DNA from: Lachnospiraceae bacterium UBA3401 | GTDB taxonomy: Bacteria > Bacillota > Clostridia > Lachnospirales > Lachnospiraceae | Assembly (NCBI GenBank): GCA_002358575.1 | Contig: DEPD01000008.1 | Coordinates: forward strand, 25,703 to 36,164 | Length of the DNA: 10,462 nt | Reading direction: 5' to 3' | Part shown: piece after piece, positions 7,218-10,462 of the stretch | Position numbering within the stretch: position 1 is the stretch's first letter | Layout of the letters: the number at the start of each line of letters is the position of its first letter | Position numbers and translations under genes: made by a program | The notes under the pieces: model-generated | What the model saw: the letters and a program-made list of their open reading frames with translations, nothing else | The model's database searches: none | What the model was told of the DNA's origin: nothing

Positions 7218-7240
7218 GCTAAATTGTTAAGACATTAAAC
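7208..7240. promoter_or_regulatory. Operator-like remnants over lipoprotein promoter
   Basis: GTGATAAAC (7208-7216) matches GTGTTAAAC of the left operator half at 8 of 9 bases and occupies the same place relative to the -10. GTTAAGACATTAAAC (7226-7240) resembles GTTTAATGCATTAGAC of the right half, with one base missing and 9 of the last 12 positions equal, again at the same place just past the -10. The symmetry is weaker than in the operon operator, so lower affinity is expected if it is bound at all. Confidence 0.4.
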
Positions 7241-7282
7241 AATTATTTATGATTGATTTTTCATGAGAAGGGGGAATATAGA

Positions 7283-7888
7283 ATGAAAAAGAAGATTGTT
7301 AATGTAATTTTATCAGTAGCAGTTGTAACATCAATGATGTTTGCAGTGACAGCATGTGGTTCAAAAGATAATGATAAGGCACCAGCAGAGTCAGCAGCAG
7401 TTACAAATACTGTAGAAGATGCAGCAAAGGCAGATACAGAAGATACAGCAAAGGCAGATGCAGAAGATACAGCAAAGGCAGATGCAGAAGATACAGAAAA
7501 GGCAGATACAGAAGATACAGCAAAGGCAGATGCAGAGGGTGGCATGACTGCTGAGGATTGGGTAAATTCTGAAGAAGCTTCTACTTATGTGAATCTGTTT
7601 AACACAATGTTTAATGGTGCGATGACAACGGAGTTTGAAGCAGAGGGCAATACATTGTCTATGGTCTTCATACTTTCAACAGAAACACTTGGCACAGATG
7701 GTAGTGATTTGACAGATGAGCAGAAAGTTGCGATGGAAACACAAATGCAGCAGCAGTATGATGGTCTTAAGGATCAGTTTGAGCCAATGCGTGATGAACT
7801 GAAAAAGACAATTGGTGCTTCAGACCTTGTGGTACAGATTATTTATAGGACAAGCAATGGCACAGAGCTGTTTAGTCAGGAATTGTAA
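7283..7888 (+). CDS. Repeat-containing lipoprotein, function unknown
   Basis: This 201-residue exported lipoprotein starts MKKKIVNVILSVAVV with a hydrophobic signal and lipobox VTAC, placing the lipidated cysteine at C25. Residues 45-84 are five consecutive eight-residue units of the type EDTAKADA, acidic and probably extended, forming a spacer between membrane and the C-terminal domain. That domain (about 89-201) is acidic and mixed, with a DLTDEQKVAMETQMQQQYD helix and an ending strand VVQIIYRTSNG. It loosely recalls the DUF4854 proteins of clostridia, which I cannot confirm. The start at 7283 is set by GGGGG (7270-7274) 8 bases upstream and the clean signal peptide; an in-frame ATT-initiated extension has no merit. 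A promoter matching that of the repressor/sensor operon and a strong terminator make it a single-gene unit, possibly controlled by the adjacent repressor. Confidence 0.85.
   Translation: MKKKIVNVILSVAVVTSMMFAVTACGSKDNDKAPAESAAVTNTVEDAAKADTEDTAKADAEDTAKADAEDTEKADTEDTAKADAEGGMTAEDWVNSEEASTYVNLFNTMFNGAMTTEFEAEGNTLSMVFILSTETLGTDGSDLTDEQKVAMETQMQQQYDGLKDQFEPMRDELKKTIGASDLVVQIIYRTSNGTELFSQEL
7415..7534 (+). repeat. Five 24-bp tandem repeats within lipoprotein gene
   Basis: Units at 7415, 7439, 7463, 7487 and 7511 follow the pattern GAAGATACAGCAAAGGCAGA plus a final codon pair, differing at a few bases. The translations are EDAAKADT, EDTAKADA, EDTAKADA, EDTEKADT and EDTAKADA. The unit length is a multiple of three, so copy changes by slippage would alter linker length without breaking the frame. 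Confidence 0.92.
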
Positions 7889-7910
7889 TTAGAAACTTCA
7901 AACAAAAATT

Positions 7911-7938
7911 GGGCGGCAGAAATTTCTGCCGTCTTTTT
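7911..7938 (+). terminator. Strong terminator after lipoprotein gene
   Basis: The perfect palindrome CGGCAGAAATTTCTGCCG (7914-7931), extendable by a G-T pair, is followed by TCTTTTT. It lies 23 bases after the lipoprotein stop codon and should end that transcript efficiently. Confidence 0.85.
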
Positions 7939-7942
7939 ACGC

Positions 7943-8025
7943 ACAGGGACACGTAAGGAAATTAGCAGCTTTGTTGCACGTGTCCCGCGCGGCGAGTAGG
8001 AAAGATGGAACTTCTCTACTTGATT
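7943..8025. repeat. Double-hairpin dispersed repeat, copy 1
   Basis: The outer stem GGGACACGT (7946-7954) pairs with ACGTGTCCC (7978-7986). Inside it GCAGC (7965-7969) pairs with GTTGC (7973-7977). After GCGCGGC a second hairpin pairs CGAGTAGGAAAG (7993-8004) with CTTCTCTACTTG (8011-8022), one mismatch. The same layout and much of the sequence recur at 9583-9668. It lies between the lipoprotein terminator and the DUF218 gene. The element is probably a REP-like intergenic repeat or a structured RNA; the family is unknown to me. Confidence 0.7.
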
Positions 8026-8065
8026 GCACAGCCCTATTCAGAGGAAATATGGAGAGGATAAATCA

Positions 8066-8839
8066 TTGAAAATTTGGAATGTTATTGTAAGATTGCTATT
8101 ATTTTTATTTGGTGCAGCTAGTTTTAGCGGTTTTTTTCTTCCGGTACTTAGAAGAAGAATACTCAATATAGGAAATGCAGTAGGTATTGTGCTTTGTGTC
8201 TGTTTGATACTCTATGCACTGTTTTTGCCGTCAGTACACAGATGGATACATACTTTTTGGCAGAAGAGAATTGGAAAAATAATTTTGGGCATTTTCGCAG
8301 CAGGAATGATAGCTGGAGTGGTTCTTGTGATTGTAATGACAACACTGATGATAAGAGCAGCAAGCACTAAGCCAGATTCAAATGCTACTGTGGTTGTACT
8401 GGGGTGCAAAGTATATGGAGAACGACCGAGCATCACACTGGAAGAGCGCTTGAAAGCAGCATTAAAATACTTAAATGCCAATCCCGATTCGGCATGTGTT
8501 GTGTCGGGTGGTCAAGGAGTAGATGAGACGATTTCTGAGGCGGAATGTATGTATTTGTATCTAGTAAACAATGGCATTGCTCCTGATCGAATTTACAAGG
8601 AGGACAAGTCTACTACAACGCGGGAAAATCTTGCTTTTTCTTATGAGATTATAAAGGAACATGGGCTTGAGGAACAGATTGCGATAGCCACTAATAATTT
8701 TCATGAGTACAGGGCTGGAAAGGTTGCGGACAGCCTTGGATTAGAACACGGCGCTGTCTCAGCAGACACAGCATTATGGCTGCTGCCGACATATTATGCG
8801 CGGGAATTGCTTGCAATATTGTACGAGTGGGTGTTTTAG
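8066..8839 (+). CDS. DUF218/YdcF-type membrane protein
   Basis: This 257-residue protein has three N-terminal membrane helices (about 3-26, 34-55 and 68-96) followed by a DUF218 domain. Family motifs appear in order: VVVLGCKV (109-116), a conserved arginine in EERLKAAL, VVSGGQG (145-151), SEAECM (157-162), STTTRENL (182-189) and ATNNFHEYRA (208-217). The set matches the YdcF/SanA/ElyC group, which acts in cell-envelope processes with incompletely known chemistry. I chose the TTG at 8066 because GGAGAGG (8051-8057) stands 8 bases before it. A longer TTG frame from 8024 would begin inside the intergenic repeat and has no ribosome site. No promoter is clear, and the gene follows a strong terminator and the repeat element. 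Confidence 0.88.
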   Translation: MKIWNVIVRLLLFLFGAASFSGFFLPVLRRRILNIGNAVGIVLCVCLILYALFLPSVHRWIHTFWQKRIGKIILGIFAAGMIAGVVLVIVMTTLMIRAASTKPDSNATVVVLGCKVYGERPSITLEERLKAALKYLNANPDSACVVSGGQGVDETISEAECMYLYLVNNGIAPDRIYKEDKSTTTRENLAFSYEIIKEHGLEEQIAIATNNFHEYRAGKVADSLGLEHGAVSADTALWLLPTYYARELLAILYEWVF

Positions 8840-8863
8840 AGTTTTAGTGTTTTAGATGGAAGG

Positions 8864-8907
8864 AAAAATAATATATAAAAATTTCAGTATTATTTTTTAA
8901 AATAATA
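8864..8907. repeat. AT-only inverted repeats before DUF308 gene
   Basis: TATTATTTT (8888-8896) and AAAATAATA (8899-8907) are perfect inverted arms around TT. AAAAATAATA at 8864-8873 can pair with the same central arm instead. The palindrome ends 3 bases before the -10 of the DUF308 promoter. It could be an operator, a curved upstream element or a weak terminator for the DUF218 gene. Confidence 0.45.
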
Positions 8908-8916
8908 TGCTACAAT
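8908..8916 (+). promoter_or_regulatory. Extended -10 promoter of DUF308 gene
   Basis: TGC directly precedes TACAAT (8911-8916), giving a TGnTACAAT extended -10. The region 17 bases upstream (TATTAT) is a poor -35, consistent with reliance on the extended element. The start near 8923 leaves a leader of about 43 bases. Confidence 0.5.
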
Positions 8917-8965
8917 ACTTCTATACGAAATTAAAAATAATCCTGTTTATAAGGAGGTATTGTAT

Positions 8966-9544
8966 ATGAAATCAATTATACAGGATATGAAACACAATTA
9001 TTTAATCAATGCGGTAATTATGGTATTGCTAGGGCTAGTTCTTGTGATATGGCCGCATATTTTAGGTGTTTTGTTGTGTTATTTGCTTGGCGGGGCGCTG
9101 ATTTTGATGGGAGCCATTCAGTTAATTAGTTTTTTGCGCGGTGAGCGGCTTGGATTTTACAACAAATTTAATATGCTTATGGGAATTGTGCTAGTCCTTC
9201 TTGGCATCTGGATTTGTACACAGCCGCGTATTGTGCTGTCTATTATTCCAGTGGTGGTTGGAGTGATAGTATTGATTCATGGATTGATGGATATTCAGTA
9301 TACACTGGATATTAAAAAGGCGGGGAGTGATAAATGGTGGATTGCACTGATTGCAGCTATTCTTACAATGGTGGTTGGTCTGCTGTTAGTGTTAAACCCA
9401 TTTACTGCATATGAGATTACAATGGTTCTTTTAGGAGCTGCTATGATTTATGATGGAGGTTCTGATTTGGTGCTTCTGGCTTTTTCGTATCTCGCACAGA
9501 AAGACACTGATAGAAGAGTGCGTGAATTTAAGGGGAATGAATAA
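8966..9544 (+). CDS. DUF308/HdeD-family membrane protein
   Basis: This 192-residue integral membrane protein has six predicted helices in three pairs (about 14-31, 33-57, 68-84, 88-110, 124-143 and 148-173). Repeated glycine-rich MVLLGLVLVIWP, MLMGIVLVLLGIW and ILTMVVGLLLVLNP blocks mark the internal repeat of the DUF308/HdeD family. HdeD is linked to acid resistance in Escherichia coli, but most members, including this one, have no established function. A charged cytoplasmic tail QKDTDRRVREFKGNE ends the protein. The ATG at 8966 is set by a full AAGGAGG (8951-8957) 8 bases upstream; a TTG at 8960 is too close to it. The gene is probably monocistronic and convergent with the downstream lipoprotein. 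Confidence 0.9.
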   Translation: MKSIIQDMKHNYLINAVIMVLLGLVLVIWPHILGVLLCYLLGGALILMGAIQLISFLRGERLGFYNKFNMLMGIVLVLLGIWICTQPRIVLSIIPVVVGVIVLIHGLMDIQYTLDIKKAGSDKWWIALIAAILTMVVGLLLVLNPFTAYEITMVLLGAAMIYDGGSDLVLLAFSYLAQKDTDRRVREFKGNE

Positions 9545-9550
9545 TATCCA

Positions 9551-9565
9551 ATCGAAAGATTCGAT
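9551..9565. repeat. Short hairpin after DUF308 gene
   Basis: ATCGAA and TTCGAT are perfect arms around AGA, starting 6 bases after the stop codon. No T-run follows, so it is not a standard terminator. Confidence 0.4.
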
Positions 9566-9582
9566 GTTAGAAATATTTATGT

Positions 9583-9668
9583 ACACGGACGCGGAAAGAA
9601 AATATGCAGCGAAAGCTGCCCGCGTTCGGCGCGGCAAGTAGGGGAAGATGGGACTTCCCTACTCGATT
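9583..9668. repeat. Double-hairpin dispersed repeat, copy 2
   Basis: The outer stem CGGACGCGG (9586-9594) pairs with CCGCGTTCG (9620-9628), nine pairs including one G-T. The inner stem GCAGC-GAAA-GCTGC (9606-9619) carries a GNRA-type tetraloop. After GGCGCGGCA a second hairpin pairs AGTAGGGGAAG (9637-9647) with CTTCCCTACT (9654-9663), one bulged G. It lies between convergent genes and touches the stop codon of the downstream lipoprotein, in the same orientation as copy 1. Confidence 0.75.
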
Positions 9669-10255
9669 TAGTTGGCGGCTTCTGGGGCATTGACAGGAGT
9701 CGCTTCGTTTTCGCCATCTCCTGACAGCCATTTGTCGAGAATGTTTTCGTCATTTAATTCTTCATATACCGTGACATGATCGTTCTCCGGTATTTTTTCT
9801 CCTTTTAACAGATATCCAATGTATCGGATATACTCAATGGAATTTGAATAGCACTGATAAGCCGCAGTTGCATAATTTTCGTCAAAAGGTTCTGACTCAT
9901 ATGCTGTGTGATAGTAAGATACGGCAAGAGACATATCTGTGCTTGCTTGTCTGGCTAGATTTGATACACCTGCGTATTGCAAGGGTGTTTCTAGTTGCGA
10001 GAAGTTTGCAAACTGGTATTCCATGTCATCTAATATTTCCAAAAGTTCTGTTACAGATTCTTCTTGGCTGGCGTCAAGACTGTTTATTTTTTCGTCGGTA
10101 TCTTTTATGTAATTTGCAAATTCGGACACAGAAGTTGAAAAAACTGCCAGTGCTTTCTCCTCGTCGCTCGACTTACCGCAGCCGGATAGACAGGCAGCGC
10201 CAGTCATTGCAGCGACGAAGAATATTATTTTCTTATCTGATAAAATGCGATTCAT
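9668..10255 (-). CDS. Lipoprotein, function unknown
   Basis: This 195-residue protein begins MNRILSDKKIIFFVAAMTG with a signal peptide and lipobox LSGC, so C26 is the predicted lipidation site. The mature part is mostly helical and acidic, with many Glu, Tyr and Ala, and a tail GENEATPVNAPEAAN that is probably disordered. I do not recognise the domain. The start at 10255 is supported by AAGGA about 10 bases upstream on this strand and by the signal peptide. An earlier in-frame ATG (10300) has no ribosome site and would add 15 basic residues before the signal. It is convergent with the DUF308 gene, and its stop lies at the edge of the second double-hairpin repeat. Nothing in the sequence shows its partner or ligand. 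Confidence 0.8.
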   Translation of the reverse strand: MNRILSDKKIIFFVAAMTGAACLSGCGKSSDEEKALAVFSTSVSEFANYIKDTDEKINSLDASQEESVTELLEILDDMEYQFANFSQLETPLQYAGVSNLARQASTDMSLAVSYYHTAYESEPFDENYATAAYQCYSNSIEYIRYIGYLLKGEKIPENDHVTVYEELNDENILDKWLSGDGENEATPVNAPEAAN

Positions 10256-10328
10256 TTTTATGGTTTCCTTTTTAAACTTTCTTATCGATTTCCCACGCAT
10301 CAAAGATCAAATAAATGATACTATGAAT

Positions 10329-10374
10329 TGCATAGGAGCTGTAGAAAAGTAACTGATGCTACAAATCCTATGCA
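10329..10374. repeat. Hairpin upstream of minus-strand lipoprotein
   Basis: TGCATAGGA (10329-10337) pairs perfectly with TCCTATGCA (10366-10374), and an inner TGTAG (10340-10344) pairs with CTACA (10359-10363). It lies 74 bases before the chosen start and could be part of its 5' leader or a terminator-like structure of a gene outside the window. Confidence 0.45.
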
Positions 10375-10462
10375 TACTTTAGCATAATATGCTTATAAAA
10401 TCAATGTGAAAATTAGTTACAATTCAGTCTCAGGACTTTGCATGTTACTTTTCACACCCGCA

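Noticed and set aside
7415..7534. CRISPR-like array
   Set aside because: The 24-bp units are contiguous without spacers and lie in a coding frame.
7261..7545. Minus-strand frame with Ser/Ala/Val repeats opposite the lipoprotein repeats
   Set aside because: The repetitive product is only the complement of the 24-bp units encoding the acidic linker.
9450..9641. 63-codon frame overlapping the DUF308 gene end
   Set aside because: It overlaps a strong family member in another frame, has no ribosome site, and its tail is the intergenic repeat.
9844..10275. 143-codon plus-strand frame opposite the second lipoprotein
   Set aside because: The minus-strand frame has a signal peptide, lipobox and ribosome site; the plus-strand frame has none of these.

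Overview
This window looks like chromosomal DNA from a low-to-moderate-GC Clostridia-type Firmicute, most likely Lachnospiraceae. That rests on strong GGAGG-type ribosome sites, consensus TTGACA promoters, TTG start codons, a BlaI/BlaR1-type pair with a very large extracellular part, and two lipoproteins with classical lipoboxes. The family assignment is inference from style and gene content; genus cannot be fixed by eye. The window is ordinary in gene density and shows no phage, CRISPR, rRNA or tRNA signal.

Layout. Positions 1-567 hold no normal-sized gene, but they are not empty. A consensus promoter (82-110) fires into an 18-bp hairpin (115-171), followed by a 12-codon micro-ORF with a strong ribosome site and a terminator (391-417). 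A second strong hairpin terminator lies at 481-526. A 19-codon micro-ORF then precedes a MutS2-like ATPase (687-2588) that lacks the Smr nuclease domain. Next is a six-helix membrane protein with an N-terminal anti-sigma-type zinc finger (2665-3459) and no sigma-factor gene beside it.

The centre is a two-gene signalling operon: a BlaI/MecI-type repressor (3577-3936) and a 1040-residue BlaR1/MecR1-like M56 metallopeptidase sensor (3957-7079). They sit behind a consensus promoter overlapped by an 18+18 bp dyad operator. The sensor's roughly 720-residue outer part does not look like the penicillin-binding domain of BlaR1. The next gene, a lipoprotein with five 24-bp in-frame repeats (7283-7888), has a promoter with the same -35 and -10 hexamers, the same spacing and operator-like remnants at the same positions. 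The simplest reading is a small envelope-stress regulon: sensor peptidase, repressor and lipoprotein target.

The right part holds a three-helix DUF218/YdcF-type membrane protein (8066-8839), a six-helix DUF308/HdeD-type membrane protein (8966-9544) and, on the opposite strand, a second lipoprotein (9668-10255). Two copies of an 83-86 nt double-hairpin repeat (7943-8025 and 9583-9668) lie between these genes. Their stems show compensatory base changes, which argues that the folded form is under selection. Nearly all proteins here are membrane or envelope associated, apart from the MutS2-like ATPase and the repressor.
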